Source: Lysinibacillus sp. BPa_S21
GTDB taxonomy: Bacteria; Bacillota; Bacilli; Bacillales_A; Planococcaceae
DNA length: 53,397 bases
Assembly (NCBI RefSeq): GCF_023337795.1
Contig: NZ_JALIRS010000009.1
Span: 1 to 53,397 of the forward strand
Direction: 5' to 3'
Shown here: positions 41,415-52,029 of the stretch, in pieces
How the letters are laid out: every line of letters begins with the position of its first letter
How positions within the stretch are numbered: position 1 is the stretch's first letter
Made by a program: the position numbers and the translations under genes
The notes under the pieces: model-generated
What the model saw: the letters and a program-made list of their open reading frames with translations, nothing else
What the model was told of the DNA's origin: nothing
The model's database searches: none

Positions 41415-43007
41415 TTATTTGAATGTTGCTCCGATAAAATCACGGAACAATGGTTGTGGACGGTTTGGACGTGATACTAACTCTGGGTGGAATTGACATG
41501 CTACGAAGAAATTATTTTCTGGTAACTCGATAATTTCCACTAATTTGCCGTCAGGACTTGTACCTGAGAAGACAAGACCTTCAGCTTCCATCGCTTCACG
41601 ATATTCATTGTTAAATTCATAACGATGACGGTGACGTTCATAAACTAGCTCTTGACCATAAGCTTTGATTGCCTTCGAGCCTTCTTTTAGTTTACATGGA
41701 TATAAACCTAAACGTAATGTACCACCAATGTCTACACTATCGTTTTGATCTGGTAGGAAGTCAATAATCGGATATTCCGTTTGTGGATCAAGCTCAGTAG
41801 AGTGCGCTCCTTTTAAACCAAGTACGTTACGAGCAAACTCCACTGTTGCAAGTTGCATACCTAGGCAAATACCTAAGAATGGCACATTATTTTCACGAGC
41901 AAATTGTGTCGCTAAAATTTTACCTTCTACTCCACGATCACCGAAGCCACCTGGAACTAAAATAGCGTCAGCACCTTTTAATAGTGAAGCAACATTGTCT
42001 GTATCTACATGTTCTGCATTGATCCAGTCAATTTCAATATCAGAATTAAATGCATAACCTGCATGTTTTAATGCCTCTACTACAGAAATATAAGCATCTT
42101 GAAGTTCTACATATTTACCTACTAATGCTACTTTTCGTTTATTTGGTAAGTTTTTCACTTTTGCTACAAGCTCACGCCATTCTTCCATATCTGCCTCAGG
42201 TGCTTTAATGCCAAAATGATCAAGTACAATATCATCGATATCTTGAGCATGAAGGTTTAAAGGTACTTCATATAAATGTTCTGCATCGCGAGATTCAATA
42301 ATTTCGTGTGGTTGAACATCACAGAATAAAGCTAATTTTTCTTTCATATCTTGAGGCACTTCTTGCTCTGTGCGCACAACGATAATATTTGGTTGAATAC
42401 CTAGAGAACGTAATTCTTTTACAGAATGCTGAGTTGGTTTTGTTTTTAGCTCACCCGCAGCTTTAATATAAGGAATAAGCGTACAATGAACATACATGAC
42501 ATTGTTATGGCCTAAATTCGTTTTCATTTGGCGAATTGCTTCAAGGAATGGTAATGACTCAATATCCCCTACTGTTCCGCCTACTTCTGTAATAACGACG
42601 TCTGCATTTGTTTCACGACCAGCACGTTGAATACGATCTTTGATTTCATTTGTAATGTGAGGAATTACTTGTACTGTTCCACCGTTGTAATCACCGCGGC
42701 GTTCTTTTTGTAATACAGACTGATAAACACGACCTGATGTTACTGTAGAATGTTTTCCTAGGTTAATGTCGATGAAACGTTCGTAGTGACCTAAGTCTAA
42801 GTCAGCTTCTGCGCCATCATCAGTTACGAAAACCTCACCATGTTGATAAGGACTCATTGTACCTGGGTCAATATTGATATATGGGTCAAATTTTTGAATT
42901 GTTACTTCTAATCCACGGTTTTTTAATAAACGACCTAGAGATGCTGCTACAATCCCTTTTCCAAGTGATGACACAACCCCACCTGTTACAAAAATATACT
43001 TCGTCAT
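41415..43007 (-). CDS. pyrG: CTP synthase
   Basis: A 530-aa enzyme aminating UTP to CTP with glutamine. The N-terminal synthase domain has [10 protein letters not shown] and [16 protein letters not shown], and the C-terminal class I glutamine amidotransferase has the nucleophile Cys381 in LGICLGMQ. The ATG at 43007 has AAGGAGG upstream. Expression is probably controlled by CTP through the leader at 43341-43454. Confidence 0.98.
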   Translation of the reverse strand: MTKYIFVTGGVVSSLGKGIVAASLGRLLKNRGLEVTIQKFDPYINIDPGTMSPYQHGEVFVTDDGAEADLDLGHYERFIDINLGKHSTVTSGRVYQSVLQKERRGDYNGGTVQVIPHITNEIKDRIQRAGRETNADVVITEVGGTVGDIESLPFLEAIRQMKTNLGHNNVMYVHCTLIPYIKAAGELKTKPTQHSVKELRSLGIQPNIIVVRTEQEVPQDMKEKLALFCDVQPHEIIESRDAEHLYEVPLNLHAQDIDDIVLDHFGIKAPEADMEEWRELVAKVKNLPNKRKVALVGKYVELQDAYISVVEALKHAGYAFNSDIEIDWINAEHVDTDNVASLLKGADAILVPGGFGDRGVEGKILATQFARENNVPFLGICLGMQLATVEFARNVLGLKGAHSTELDPQTEYPIIDFLPDQNDSVDIGGTLRLGLYPCKLKEGSKAIKAYGQELVYERHRHRYEFNNEYREAMEAEGLVFSGTSPDGKLVEIIELPENNFFVACQFHPELVSRPNRPQPLFRDFIGATFK

Positions 43008-43340
43008 GAAAAAATTCCTCCTTATGTTGTTCTAGAAATTGCTAGTAAGAAAAGTGCATTCACGTCCTAAGCTAAGTCATCTTGAGCATTGGTGCAAATT
43101 TCTCTATAGGCTAAGAAAAGTAACATTTCTTATCCCTAAAATAAGAAAAGCCGAGAATGCCTACAAAATTGTAGTCGATTCGAAGCTGTAATCGTTTCTA
43201 TCTCTTTTCTACTTTCCTTTTAAAAAGTTCTAACATATATTCAATCACCGATTATTATACATCATGAATAAATTAGAGCATTTATATTCATTCCGTAGCT
43301 ATAAACATGGGAGAACTTGATTGAATAAAGTTAAAAAAAT

Positions 43341-43454
43341 AAAAAAACGCTCCTCCTGCATAGGTTTGCAGGGGGAGCGTATTACATACACGGTCTTTCT
43401 CCTTTAATTAAGGAGCCCAAGTAAAAGATTAAACGTAACCGCGATAGAAGTCAA
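43341..43454 (-). promoter_or_regulatory. pyrG promoter and CTP-sensitive attenuator leader
   Basis: The minus strand reads TTGACT (43449-43454), 17 nt, TAATCT (43426-43431), 7 nt, then GGGCTCC starting at 43418. The attenuator follows: ACGCTCCCCCTGCA pairs with TGCAGGAGGAGCGT (one mismatch; 43367-43380 with 43347-43360) and then seven T. This is the layout of B. subtilis pyrG, where CTP shortage stalls RNA polymerase after GGG, extra G residues are added by slippage, and the poly-G 5' end pairs with the C-rich arm to prevent termination. About 330 nt of undefined leader follow before pyrG. Confidence 0.85.
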
Positions 43455-43506
43455 GATTTTTTACTATAAGGATAAAAGAAAGAAAATTTCAAAGAGTAAT
43501 GATCAT

Positions 43507-43528
43507 CAATTATGCCTCGGCACAATTG
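43507..43528. repeat. Small palindromic dispersed repeat, copy 2
   Basis: CAATTATGCC-TC-GGCACAATTG, nearly the same as the copy at 53334-53355, with similar following bases (CGTCCGAAATCG). It begins 15 nt after the rpoE stop codon, without a U-run. Confidence 0.65.
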
Positions 43529-43542
43529 CGTCCGAAATCGTC

Positions 43543-44079
43543 TTAGATTTCATCCTCTTCTTCAAGTTCATCTTCATCATCAATAAAGTCCTCGTCGATT
43601 TCTTCATCGATGTCCTCTATATCGTCTTCATCAAAATCGATATCTTCTTTGTCGTCATCTTCTTCGTCTAGATCTTCTTCATCTTCAACGAATTCTTCAA
43701 AGTCTTCATCAAAGTCAATATCTTCTTCATCTAGATCTTCTTCTAAATCATCTTCATCCTCAACGGCAGCTTTAGATTTTTTCTTATGCGTTTTAACAGA
43801 AGGAGCTGTTTCTTCTTCAATCTGTTCAACTTTATACCATTCACGTAAGCCCCATCCAGTTTCCTGATTAAATAAGAAGCGGCCATCTACATTTATATCT
43901 GTGTAAAATTGTAATAGGCGAGCTTTCATTTCTTCATCACTATAGCCTACAAGCTCTTGAATAATTGTTAATAAGTCATTAAAAGACACTGAGGCACGTT
44001 TTTCATTTAATATTGCATAAGCTAAGTTAATTAACGATTCTTCTGTTAATTGTTCTTTTGTCATTTCACGAAAATTCAT
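43543..44079 (-). CDS. rpoE: RNA polymerase delta subunit RpoE
   Basis: A 178-aa Firmicute-specific RNA polymerase subunit that promotes enzyme recycling and affects initiating-NTP sensitivity. The N-terminal HARE-HTH domain (about 1-90; SVSFNDLLTIIQELVGYSDEEM, FYTDINVDGRFLF, GWGLREWYKVEQI) is followed by a short basic linker and an almost purely Asp/Glu C-terminus (about 105-178), disordered and RNA-mimicking. ATG 44079 has AAAGGAAG upstream. It precedes pyrG as in B. subtilis. Confidence 0.97.
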   Translation of the reverse strand: MNFREMTKEQLTEESLINLAYAILNEKRASVSFNDLLTIIQELVGYSDEEMKARLLQFYTDINVDGRFLFNQETGWGLREWYKVEQIEEETAPSVKTHKKKSKAAVEDEDDLEEDLDEEDIDFDEDFEEFVEDEEDLDEEDDDKEDIDFDEDDIEDIDEEIDEDFIDDEDELEEEDEI

Positions 44080-44234
44080 TCGTGCACTTCCTTTCCCTCA
44101 TCCATCACAATGGACGTTTTAAAATTCATATAGCTTTATTTTCGGAGCGCAGCAAAAAAGGCCGCACAAAAGTAACTTTCCATATCATAAGCATAATACC
44201 CATTATATACAAAGTTTTATCCTCTTTGCTAGCT

Positions 44235-44396
44235 TCAATTACTGTTTTTTATATCACGCATTTTTTTTATGCCTAAGTAAAACAAATAGACAGATAGTAA
44301 TAGTAAAGGAACAGCGCCAATTTGCTTATCATACAGGAAATAAACTCCTATCAATAAAGCTAAAATAATGATGTAGTTACTAACTGATTTCATCAT
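44235..44396 (-). CDS. 53-aa small membrane protein, unknown
   Basis: Starting MMKSVSNYIIILALLIGVYF and ending IKKMRDIKNSN, the frame encodes two hydrophobic helices (about residues 7-22 and 28-43) joined by YDKQIGA, with positive charges at the C-terminus. The ATG at 44396 has a strong GGGGAGG with exactly 8 nt of spacing, which is why I trust it despite its size. It lies alone between icmF and rpoE; the poly-T following the gene upstream gives it separate context. No family is recognised. Confidence 0.7.
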   Translation of the reverse strand: MMKSVSNYIIILALLIGVYFLYDKQIGAVPLLLLSVYLFYLGIKKMRDIKNSN

Positions 44397-44437
44397 CTAC
44401 TGCGCCTCCCCTTTTTTTACAATTTATTATAACGGAA

Positions 44438-44473
44438 ATAAAAAGAAGTGCCTAATCCTAAGACTAGACACTT
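44438..44473 (-). terminator. Probable terminator of icmF
   Basis: AAGTGCCTA (44446-44454) pairs with TAGACACTT (44465-44473), one wobble pair. The minus strand continues CTTTTTATTT. It lies 70 nt after the icmF stop. Confidence 0.7.
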
Positions 44474-44543
44474 AAAACTACACAAACATTTTGTACAAAC
44501 TAGAATAAATGTTATACAGCTAGAAAATATACACGTTTACAAA

Positions 44544-47500
44544 TTACATATTACGACGATATTGTCCGCCAACCTCATATAATGCATTTGTAATTTGCCC
44601 TAAGCTAGCGACTTTTACGGTTTCCATAAGCTCCGCGAAAATATTACCGTTGTTTACCGCAACATGTTGTAAACGAGCAAGAGCTGCTTCGTTCTCATTT
44701 TTATGTTGCTTCCAGAACTCATGTAAATTATGGATTTGCGTCTCTTTTTCTTCTGTCGATGCACGCGCAATTTCCATATTGTTAATTTCATCTTCTGAAG
44801 GTGGATTCGGATTTAAGTATGTGTTCACACCAATAATCGGTAGCTCACCTGAATGCTTTAGCATCTCGTAGTACATGGATTCCTCTTGAATCTTACCACG
44901 TTGATATTGTGTTTCCATTGCACCTAGCACACCACCACGATCATTGATACGATCAAATTCTTCTAATACCGCTTCTTCTACAAGGTCTGTTAACTCTTCA
45001 ACGATAAACGCTCCTTGTAATGGATTTTCGTTTTTCGCTAAGCCATGTTCCTTCGTAATAATCATTTGAATAGCCATTGCACGACGTACAGATTCTTCCG
45101 TAGGCGTTGTAATTGCCTCATCATATGCATTTGTATGCAATGAATTACAGTTATCCTGTAAGGCCATTAAAGCCTGTAATGTTGTGCGGATATCATTAAA
45201 ATCAATTTCCTGTGCATGTAAGCTGCGTCCAGATGTTTGGATATGATATTTTAATTTTTGTGCTCGTTCATTCGCACCGTACTTATCACGCATTACCACT
45301 GCCCAAATACGACGGGCTACACGTCCAATAACTGTGTACTCTGGATCTAGTCCGTTGGAGAAGAAGAATGATAGATTTGGCGCAAAGTCGTCAATATTCA
45401 TTCCTCGGCTTAAATAATATTCCACATACGTGAAGCCATTTGCTAATGTAAAGGCCAATTGTGATATTGGATTCGCACCAGCTTCGGCAATATGGTAGCC
45501 AGAAATAGATACTGAGTAATAATTACGAACTTTATGATCGATAAAGTATTGTTGAATATCCCCCATCATTCGCAACGCAAATTCTGTTGAGAAAATACAC
45601 GTATTTTGCCCTTGATCTTCTTTTAAAATATCTGCTTGCACGGTTCCACGTACAACCTGTAATGTTTTCTCTCTTGTCTCCGTAAATTCTTCAACTGTCA
45701 AAGGTCGACCAAGTTCTTCCTCACGCAGTTTCACTTGCTGATCAATAGCCGTATTCATGAACATCGCCAAAATAACCGGTGCTGGCCCGTTAATTGTCAT
45801 CGATACTGATGTTGATGGTGCACATAAATCAAAGCCTGCATAAAGCTTTTTCATATCCTCTAGCGTACAAATAGATACACCCGACTCCCCAACCTTGCCA
45901 TAAATATCTGGTCGGTAATCTGGATCCTCACCATAAAGCGTTACAGAGTCAAATGCTGTTGATAAACGTTTGGCATCATCATCCTTCGATAAATAATGGA
46001 ATCGTTTATTTGTACGTTCAGGCGTTCCTTCACCAGCAAATTGACGCTTCGGATCTTCGCCTTCGCGTTTAAATTGGAATACCCCAGCTGTATACGGGAA
46101 TTCACCAGGTACATTTTCTCTATAAACCCAGCGTAAAATTTCACCATAATCTACGAATTTCGGCAAAGCAACTTTAGGAATTTTTGTGCCGGAAAGGCTT
46201 GTTGTCCTTAAAATTGTTCGAATTTCTTTATCACGAACTTTCGTTACAAGTTCGTCTCCAGCATACGCTTCTTTTAAAGCTTGCCAATTATCTAATATAC
46301 GTTTAGACTCAGCTGTTAATTCGTCTCTGACACCTTCAGCGAGAGAAGTAAGAGATGCGACAAGTGCATCATTTGGTGCCTTTTCCTCAATCGCTTCAAT
46401 CGCTCCCTCTAATTGGAATAGTCGGCGTGCAAATTCCACTTGTAGCTCTGATTTTTTATGATAGCCACGCACGGTATCAGTAATTTCCCGTAAATAATAA
46501 CGACGATCGTTTGGAATGATAACGTCTTGCTTTTGGGTTTTCGCAAATTGCTCATAGCCCGTTTCCCAATTACTTCCTGTCTTCGTATTGATGATATTGA
46601 CTAATGCCGCAAATAAAGCATTCGTTCCTTTATCATTAAATTGACTGGCAATCGTACCGTACACAGGCATATTATCAAGTGATTCATCCCAAAGCTCTCG
46701 TGAACGCTGATATTGTTTTTGTACTTGACGTAGCGCATCCTCAGAGCCTTTGCGTTCAAATTTATTGATGGCGATCACATCCGCAAAATCAATCATGTCA
46801 ATTTTCTCAAGCTGTGTCGGCGCACCAAACTCACTTGTCATAACGTACATGGACAGATCCGTGTATTTTGTAATCTCGGCATCACCTTGACCAATACCAC
46901 TTGTTTCTACAATGATTAAATCATAGCCTGCTACACGCGCTACATCTAGCACATCCCCAATAGAAGCCGTAAGTTCTGTACGAGATCCACGGGTTGCTAA
47001 ACTACGCATATATACTCGATTATTGAAAATCGCATTCATACGAATTCGGTCACCAAGTAATGCTCCACCTGTTTTTTGTTTTGTCGGATCGACAGAAAGA
47101 ATAGCTACGCGTTTATCCGGAAACTCCTTTAGGAAACGACGAATTAATTCATCCGTTAAGGAGGATTTACCCGCACCACCAGTTCCTGTAATACCTAATA
47201 CAGGTGTCCCTTTTGAGCGTTTACGAGCTTCTTCTAGCATATCTTTCGTTTCTTCATCATCATTCGATTCAGCAGCAGTTAATAAATTTGCTAAAATTTC
47301 CGGTGTCTCTGTCGTTAGAGCATCGAGCTTTTCTAGATAATTACCTGTAGCTGTTGGAAAATCGGTTCCTTTAATTTTCTGGTTAATCATCCCTTGTAAT
47401 CCTAAAACACGCCCATCCTCTGGCGAGAAAATCCCTGCAATCCCGTAAGCATGTAGCTCTTTAATTTCACGTGGTAAAATAACACCACCGCCGCCACCAT

Positions 47501-47792
47501 AAATTTTAATATGTGGCGCCCCTTTTTCACGTAGCAAATCATACATATATTTAAAGTATTCCATATGTCCGCCTTGATATGAGGATATCGCAATGCCTTG
47601 AGCATCCTCTTGTATCGCAGCATTTACGACTTCTTCCACGGAGCGGTTATGTCCTAAATGGATTACCTCTACACCGCTTGATTGTAAAATACGTCGCATA
47701 ATGTTAACCGAAGCATCATGTCCATCAAAAAGACTTGATGCTGTAACAAAACGTACGTGATTTTTTGGACGATATACTTCTACCTTTGTCAT
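44544..47792 (-). CDS. icmF: Fused adenosylcobalamin-dependent isobutyryl-CoA mutase IcmF
   Basis: A 1082-aa natural fusion that interconverts isobutyryl-CoA and butyryl-CoA; some members also act on pivalyl/isovaleryl-CoA. Order: B12-binding domain (about 1-140; cobalt-ligand His25 in LFDGHDAS), MeaI-type G-protein chaperone (about 195-470; P-loop GTGGAGKSS at 203-211, NKFERKG), then the mutase TIM-barrel domain (about 560-1082; [29 protein letters not shown]). The chaperone loads and protects the cofactor. ATG 47792 is preceded by GTGGGG; the earlier ATG at 47822 is less suited. It is downstream of tetR but separated by a strong terminator. Confidence 0.95.
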   Translation of the reverse strand: MTKVEVYRPKNHVRFVTASSLFDGHDASVNIMRRILQSSGVEVIHLGHNRSVEEVVNAAIQEDAQGIAISSYQGGHMEYFKYMYDLLREKGAPHIKIYGGGGGVILPREIKELHAYGIAGIFSPEDGRVLGLQGMINQKIKGTDFPTATGNYLEKLDALTTETPEILANLLTAAESNDDEETKDMLEEARKRSKGTPVLGITGTGGAGKSSLTDELIRRFLKEFPDKRVAILSVDPTKQKTGGALLGDRIRMNAIFNNRVYMRSLATRGSRTELTASIGDVLDVARVAGYDLIIVETSGIGQGDAEITKYTDLSMYVMTSEFGAPTQLEKIDMIDFADVIAINKFERKGSEDALRQVQKQYQRSRELWDESLDNMPVYGTIASQFNDKGTNALFAALVNIINTKTGSNWETGYEQFAKTQKQDVIIPNDRRYYLREITDTVRGYHKKSELQVEFARRLFQLEGAIEAIEEKAPNDALVASLTSLAEGVRDELTAESKRILDNWQALKEAYAGDELVTKVRDKEIRTILRTTSLSGTKIPKVALPKFVDYGEILRWVYRENVPGEFPYTAGVFQFKREGEDPKRQFAGEGTPERTNKRFHYLSKDDDAKRLSTAFDSVTLYGEDPDYRPDIYGKVGESGVSICTLEDMKKLYAGFDLCAPSTSVSMTINGPAPVILAMFMNTAIDQQVKLREEELGRPLTVEEFTETREKTLQVVRGTVQADILKEDQGQNTCIFSTEFALRMMGDIQQYFIDHKVRNYYSVSISGYHIAEAGANPISQLAFTLANGFTYVEYYLSRGMNIDDFAPNLSFFFSNGLDPEYTVIGRVARRIWAVVMRDKYGANERAQKLKYHIQTSGRSLHAQEIDFNDIRTTLQALMALQDNCNSLHTNAYDEAITTPTEESVRRAMAIQMIITKEHGLAKNENPLQGAFIVEELTDLVEEAVLEEFDRINDRGGVLGAMETQYQRGKIQEESMYYEMLKHSGELPIIGVNTYLNPNPPSEDEINNMEIARASTEEKETQIHNLHEFWKQHKNENEAALARLQHVAVNNGNIFAELMETVKVASLGQITNALYEVGGQYRRNM

Positions 47793-47853
47793 ATGAAATC
47801 CCCACTTTCTCCCCTTAATCAATTACACCTTTGTGCTATGAAACATAATTCAT

Positions 47854-47895
47854 AAAAAAATCGGTAATTGCAATGTCGCTTTATGCAATTACCGA
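47854..47895 (-). terminator. Intrinsic terminator between tetR and icmF
   Basis: TCGGTAATTGCA (47861-47872) pairs perfectly with TGCAATTACCGA (47884-47895). Seven T follow on the minus strand. Only about 60 nt remain before the icmF start. Confidence 0.93.
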
Positions 47896-47915
47896 CAACC
47901 CCTTTACGGAACTTA

Positions 47916-48548
47916 TTAGAACCCCTTTATGCCTGAAATAAACAATGTTATTTGCATTTCAATAAATTCGTCTATCGAATGCTGACGATGGAGCGCCCAT
48001 TTACGGAATGCCCAGCTTTGTCCAGAAACGACTAAGTTATTTGCTGCCATATGAATTTGCTTATCCGTCATCGTTATTTCACCTGACTGCACACAGCGTT
48101 TTAGTAATCGCTCAAAAGTACCAACCATTTCAAACTCCTTACTAAATACATAACGCTGTGCTTCTTTTGACAGTGATTTAGTTTCCTGATACATGATTGT
48201 CAGCTCATCAACCATACTATCAATTTGCAAGAAATACTCTCGAATCATTTCTTTTAATTCTTCTATAGTTCCTGCCTTAATCTCATAACTTGAAAGTCGC
48301 TCCATCGCATGGTGATAAATACTATCACATACAAGGTAAAGGACATCTTCCTTAGTACGAATATATTCATATAATGTTCCGATACTAAAGCCTGCAGCTT
48401 TTGCGATTTCTCTCGTAGTAGCACGATGGAAACCTTTTTCTCTAAATAATTTAATGGCTCCCTCTATCATTTGTTCTCGACGAATGGCGATAAGATTTTC
48501 ATCTTTTACCGTTGACTGTACTTGGGGTCTTTTATCTCTTTCTGTCAT
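47916..48548 (-). CDS. TetR/AcrR family transcriptional regulator
   Basis: A 210-aa repressor with an N-terminal HTH (about 25-70; REIAKAAGFSIGTLYEYIRTKEDVLY) and a helical ligand-binding C-terminus. It starts 3 nt after the acyl-CoA dehydrogenase stop and has no clear Shine-Dalgarno, so its translation is probably coupled. It is the last gene of the thl-hbd-acd-acd run, so it most likely controls fatty acid or branched-chain acyl-CoA catabolism and senses an acyl-CoA. That is an inference from context, by analogy with FadR of B. subtilis. Confidence 0.9.
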   Translation of the reverse strand: MTERDKRPQVQSTVKDENLIAIRREQMIEGAIKLFREKGFHRATTREIAKAAGFSIGTLYEYIRTKEDVLYLVCDSIYHHAMERLSSYEIKAGTIEELKEMIREYFLQIDSMVDELTIMYQETKSLSKEAQRYVFSKEFEMVGTFERLLKRCVQSGEITMTDKQIHMAANNLVVSGQSWAFRKWALHRQHSIDEFIEMQITLFISGIKGF

Positions 48549-48551
48549 ACG

Positions 48552-49688
48552 TTATTTTGTCAACATACGAGAGATAACAAGTCGTTGAATCTCTTGTGTA
48601 CCTTCATAAATTTGTGTGATTTTCGCATCACGCATGAAGCGCTCAACAGGATAATCTTTCGTATAACCATAGCCACCAAAGACTTGAACCGCCTCAGTCG
48701 TTACATTCATCGCAGTATCGCCAGCCATTAATTTTGCCATTGCAGATGCCTTACCATATGGTAGACCATTTGATTCCAACCAAGCTGCTTGGTATGTAAG
48801 CAGTCGAGATGCTTCAATTTGAGTTGCCATATCCGCTAGTTTAAAGGATACACCTTGGTTAGCAGTAATCGGTTTGCCAAATTGCACACGCTCTTTACCG
48901 TATTCAACCGCTGCATCTAATGCTCCTTGCGCAATTCCTACAGCTTGAGCCGCAATACCATTACGTCCCCCATCAAGTGTTGTCATCGCAATTTTGAAGC
49001 CTTCTCCCTCAGCCCCAAGCATGTTTTCTTTCGGAACGCGACAGTTATCAAAAATAATTTCAGTTGTAGGAGATGAACGAATTCCTAGTTTTTTCTCCTT
49101 CTTCCCTACCGAGAAACCTTCAAAGCCAGCTTCAACGATAAAAGCTGTTGTGCCATGTTTAGCTTCTGGATCTGTTACTGCAAATACAACATATGTATCT
49201 GCTACTCCACCATTGGTAATGAAAATTTTCGAGCCGCTTAAAATATAATCATCGCCATCTAGTTTTGCATATGTTCTCATGCCACCAGCATCAGAGCCTG
49301 ATCCTGGCTCTGTTAAGCCATATGCACCGATATGTTTACCTTCTGCCATTGGACGAAGATATTTTTGTTTTTGTTCTTCCGTACCGAATTTAAAGATCGG
49401 CCAACCAGCAAGTGAAGTATGTGCTGATAAAGTTACCCCTGTTGAAGCACATACACGTGATAATTCCTCTACTGCAATGACATATGCAAGATAGTCAAAG
49501 CCTGCGCCACCGTATTCTTCTGGCCACGGAATACCTGTTAAACCTAGTTCCGCCATTTTATCGAAAATCGCACGGTCAAACTCTTCGTTCTCGTCACGTT
49601 CAGCTGCCGTTGGTGCTACTTCATTTATAGCAAAATCACGAATCATTTCACGTAATTGTTCATGCTCTTCTGTTAATTGAAAGTTCAT
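48552..49688 (-). CDS. acdA: Acyl-CoA dehydrogenase (short-chain type), copy 1
   Basis: A 378-aa FAD enzyme making the trans-2-enoyl-CoA in beta-oxidation. The signatures are [17 protein letters not shown], the C-terminal [22 protein letters not shown] and the catalytic base Glu362 in IYEGTQEIQ, the position used by short- and medium-chain enzymes. The N-terminus [20 protein letters not shown] is standard. ATG 49688 has GGGG upstream. The B. subtilis counterpart near rpoE is acdA. It is about half identical by eye to the second copy at 49969-51105. Confidence 0.95.
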   Translation of the reverse strand: MNFQLTEEHEQLREMIRDFAINEVAPTAAERDENEEFDRAIFDKMAELGLTGIPWPEEYGGAGFDYLAYVIAVEELSRVCASTGVTLSAHTSLAGWPIFKFGTEEQKQKYLRPMAEGKHIGAYGLTEPGSGSDAGGMRTYAKLDGDDYILSGSKIFITNGGVADTYVVFAVTDPEAKHGTTAFIVEAGFEGFSVGKKEKKLGIRSSPTTEIIFDNCRVPKENMLGAEGEGFKIAMTTLDGGRNGIAAQAVGIAQGALDAAVEYGKERVQFGKPITANQGVSFKLADMATQIEASRLLTYQAAWLESNGLPYGKASAMAKLMAGDTAMNVTTEAVQVFGGYGYTKDYPVERFMRDAKITQIYEGTQEIQRLVISRMLTK

Positions 49689-49769
49689 TGTCCATTACCC
49701 CTTTTTTGTTAGACTCTATTCGTGCTATATTGTTGATTTCAATTTTGATAATGTATCTGCAATATTACT

Positions 49770-49913
49770 TCGAGAAACTGAGCAAATCTTTTGGTTACCT
49801 GAGCAGTCTTCGAGGTACCTGAGCGGTTCATTGCTTTACCTGATCAGTTTTCCGGGTTACCCGAGCGGTTTATTACTCGACCTGATCAGTTCATCAGGTT
49901 ACCCGAGTTTTTT
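49770..49913. repeat. 21-nt tandem repeat array 4 (about 7 degenerate units)
   Basis: Units such as ACCTGAGCGGTTCATTGCTTT, ACCTGATCAGTTTTCCGGGTT and ACCCGAGCGGTTTATTACTCG repeat at 21 nt (one unit 20 nt). The ACC(T/C)GA(G/T)C part is conserved and the rest varies. It lies between the two acyl-CoA dehydrogenase genes and could disturb cotranscription. No sequence is shared with arrays 1-3. Confidence 0.88.
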
Positions 49914-49968
49914 CTTTTAGCAATCGACATCATCCTTGAAAAATCAACAATGCAACAAACACCAAGCC

Positions 49969-51105
49969 TTATTTAAGTAAATGTTTACTAATGACTAGCT
50001 TTTGAATTTCACTTGTACCCTCGTAAATTTCTGTCACCTTTGCATCTCGGAAATAACGCTCTACGGGATAGTCTTTTGTATAGCCATAACCACCAAAAAT
50101 TTGTATAGCGTCTATTGCTGTTTGCACTGCCGTACGGGAGGCAAAAAGTTTCGCCATCGACGCCTCGGCTCCGCACGATAACCCTTTTGTGCGTAAATCC
50201 GCTGCACGATAGACTAGTAATTTTGCTGATTCAATCCTCGTCGCCATATCCGCAAGCTTGAAGCCAACCCCTTGTTGCACCGCAATAGGCTTTCCAAATT
50301 GAACACGTTCTTTTGCATAGGCAGTAGCTGCCTCAAGTGCTGCTTCGGCAATGCCTAGCGCTTGTGCTGCGATTCCAATACGCCCAACATCTAAGTTGGC
50401 CATTGCAATTTTAAAGCCTTCCCCTTCCTCCCCAAGAAGGTTTGTGGCTGGTATGCGACAGTTGTCGAACGTTAGTTGAACTGTACGTGAGCCGTGTAAG
50501 CCCATTTTATGTTCATCTTTACCTATGATTAAGCCTGGTGTGCCTTTTTCAACAATAAATGCTGAAATACCACGAGTTTTTTCAGCAGGATTCGTTGCGG
50601 CAAAGACAATATAAACATCCGCTTCCCCACCGTTTGTAATAAACACTTTGGAGCCGTTGATGACATATTCATCTCCATCTCGCACCGCTTTAGATTGTAA
50701 TGAGCCAGCATCAGAACCTGCGCTAGGCTCTGTTAAACAAAATGCCCCTAAATATTCTCCTGCAGCAAGCTTTGGAACATAACGTTTCTTCTGTTCATCG
50801 TTGCCGAAATAAATAATGGGGTTTGTTCCAACCGAAGTATGTACAGATAAAATAACCCCCATTACTGCACTAACCTTCGATAGTTCATTAATAGCAATTA
50901 TGTACGATGTAAAATCCATCGCCGCGCCGCCTAAATCCTCAGGCGTCGTGATCCCCATTAAACCTAATTCTCCCATTTGTGCAAGGAGCTCACGTGGAAA
51001 CTCTCCTGCTTCCATACGTTCTACCCACGGTTCAATTTTTTCCTGAGCAAAATTTCGAACCATGTCACGCATCATTATTTGTTCATCTGTAAATTGTAAA
51101 TGCAT
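49969..51105 (-). CDS. Acyl-CoA dehydrogenase (short-chain type), copy 2
   Basis: A 378-aa paralogue with [36 protein letters not shown] and the catalytic Glu362 in IYEGTSEIQ. The N-terminus is LQFTDEQIMMRDMVRNFAQ. Context with thl and hbd resembles the mmgABC order of B. subtilis, so it is probably the MmgC-like member; exact chain preference cannot be read from sequence. ATG 51105 has GGGGTGA upstream. It follows hbd by 69 nt. Confidence 0.94.
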   Translation of the reverse strand: MHLQFTDEQIMMRDMVRNFAQEKIEPWVERMEAGEFPRELLAQMGELGLMGITTPEDLGGAAMDFTSYIIAINELSKVSAVMGVILSVHTSVGTNPIIYFGNDEQKKRYVPKLAAGEYLGAFCLTEPSAGSDAGSLQSKAVRDGDEYVINGSKVFITNGGEADVYIVFAATNPAEKTRGISAFIVEKGTPGLIIGKDEHKMGLHGSRTVQLTFDNCRIPATNLLGEEGEGFKIAMANLDVGRIGIAAQALGIAEAALEAATAYAKERVQFGKPIAVQQGVGFKLADMATRIESAKLLVYRAADLRTKGLSCGAEASMAKLFASRTAVQTAIDAIQIFGGYGYTKDYPVERYFRDAKVTEIYEGTSEIQKLVISKHLLK

Positions 51106-51174
51106 CTATTATGTCACCCCTGTACGTTGTCCCGTAGCATTGCACTTCGTTTGAATCTTCCCATCCCCATAGGA

Positions 51175-52029
51175 TTATTCGTAAACGTAAAAGCCTCTTC
51201 CAGATTTTTTACCTAGCCAGCCAGCTGCCACATATTTGCGAAGCAATGGACAAGGTCTATATTTACTATCACCTAAGCCCTCATGTAAAATTTCCATAAT
51301 AGAAAGACATGTATCAAGTCCAATAAAGTCTGCTAATGTTAACGGCCCCATCGGATGATTCATTCCGAGCTTCATCACATCATCAATTGCTTCTTTCGAT
51401 GCTACACCCTCATACAATGCGTAAATCGCTTCATTAATCATTGGTAATAAAATACGATTCGATATAAAGCCTGGGAAGTCATTTACTTCCACTGGCGTTT
51501 TCGACAATTTCACTGTCATATCTTCAACTGCCTTGTAGACTTCATCACTTGTAGCTAATCCTCTAATAATTTCTACAAGCTTCATAACAGGTACAGGATT
51601 CATAAAGTGCATACCAATTACTTGCTCTGGACGGTTTGTTACAGCTGCAATTTCTGTAATTGGTAAAGATGATGTATTCGTAGCTAAAATGGCATGTGCC
51701 GGTGCAATCTGATCAATTTGCTTAAAGATGGATTGCTTCACTTCCATGTTTTCCACTGCTGCCTCGATAATAATATCTACGTCACTACCATCCTGTAAAT
51801 CTAGTGACATACTAATACGACCTAAAATAGCCGCCTTTTCATCCTCCGTTTTACGCCCTTTTTCGACATCTCGCGTCAGGTTTTTCGTTATCACTCCTAG
51901 ACCACGTTCGAAAAATTCTTGCTTCATATCGTTCAGTTTTACGTCAAAGCCAGCTTGTGCACAAACTTGTGCAATGCCAGAGCCCATTTGCCCGGCACCA
52001 ATAACCATTACTTTTTGAATTCCCATCAT
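51175..52029 (-). CDS. hbd: 3-hydroxybutyryl-CoA dehydrogenase
   Basis: A 284-aa NAD(P)-dependent enzyme oxidising 3-hydroxyacyl-CoA to 3-ketoacyl-CoA. The Rossmann motif GAGQMG is at residues 11-16, the catalytic His is in [15 protein letters not shown], and the C-terminal dimerisation domain has [17 protein letters not shown]. The ATG at 52029 overlaps the thl stop by 4 nt (ATGA), implying coupled translation. Equivalent to mmgB in B. subtilis. Confidence 0.96.
   Translation of the reverse strand: MMGIQKVMVIGAGQMGSGIAQVCAQAGFDVKLNDMKQEFFERGLGVITKNLTRDVEKGRKTEDEKAAILGRISMSLDLQDGSDVDIIIEAAVENMEVKQSIFKQIDQIAPAHAILATNTSSLPITEIAAVTNRPEQVIGMHFMNPVPVMKLVEIIRGLATSDEVYKAVEDMTVKLSKTPVEVNDFPGFISNRILLPMINEAIYALYEGVASKEAIDDVMKLGMNHPMGPLTLADFIGLDTCLSIMEILHEGLGDSKYRPCPLLRKYVAAGWLGKKSGRGFYVYE

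Noticed and set aside
43610..43867. Serine-rich plus-strand frame
   Set aside because: Mirror image of the acidic C-terminus of rpoE; GAA/GAT codons read as TTC/ATC/TCT on the other strand.
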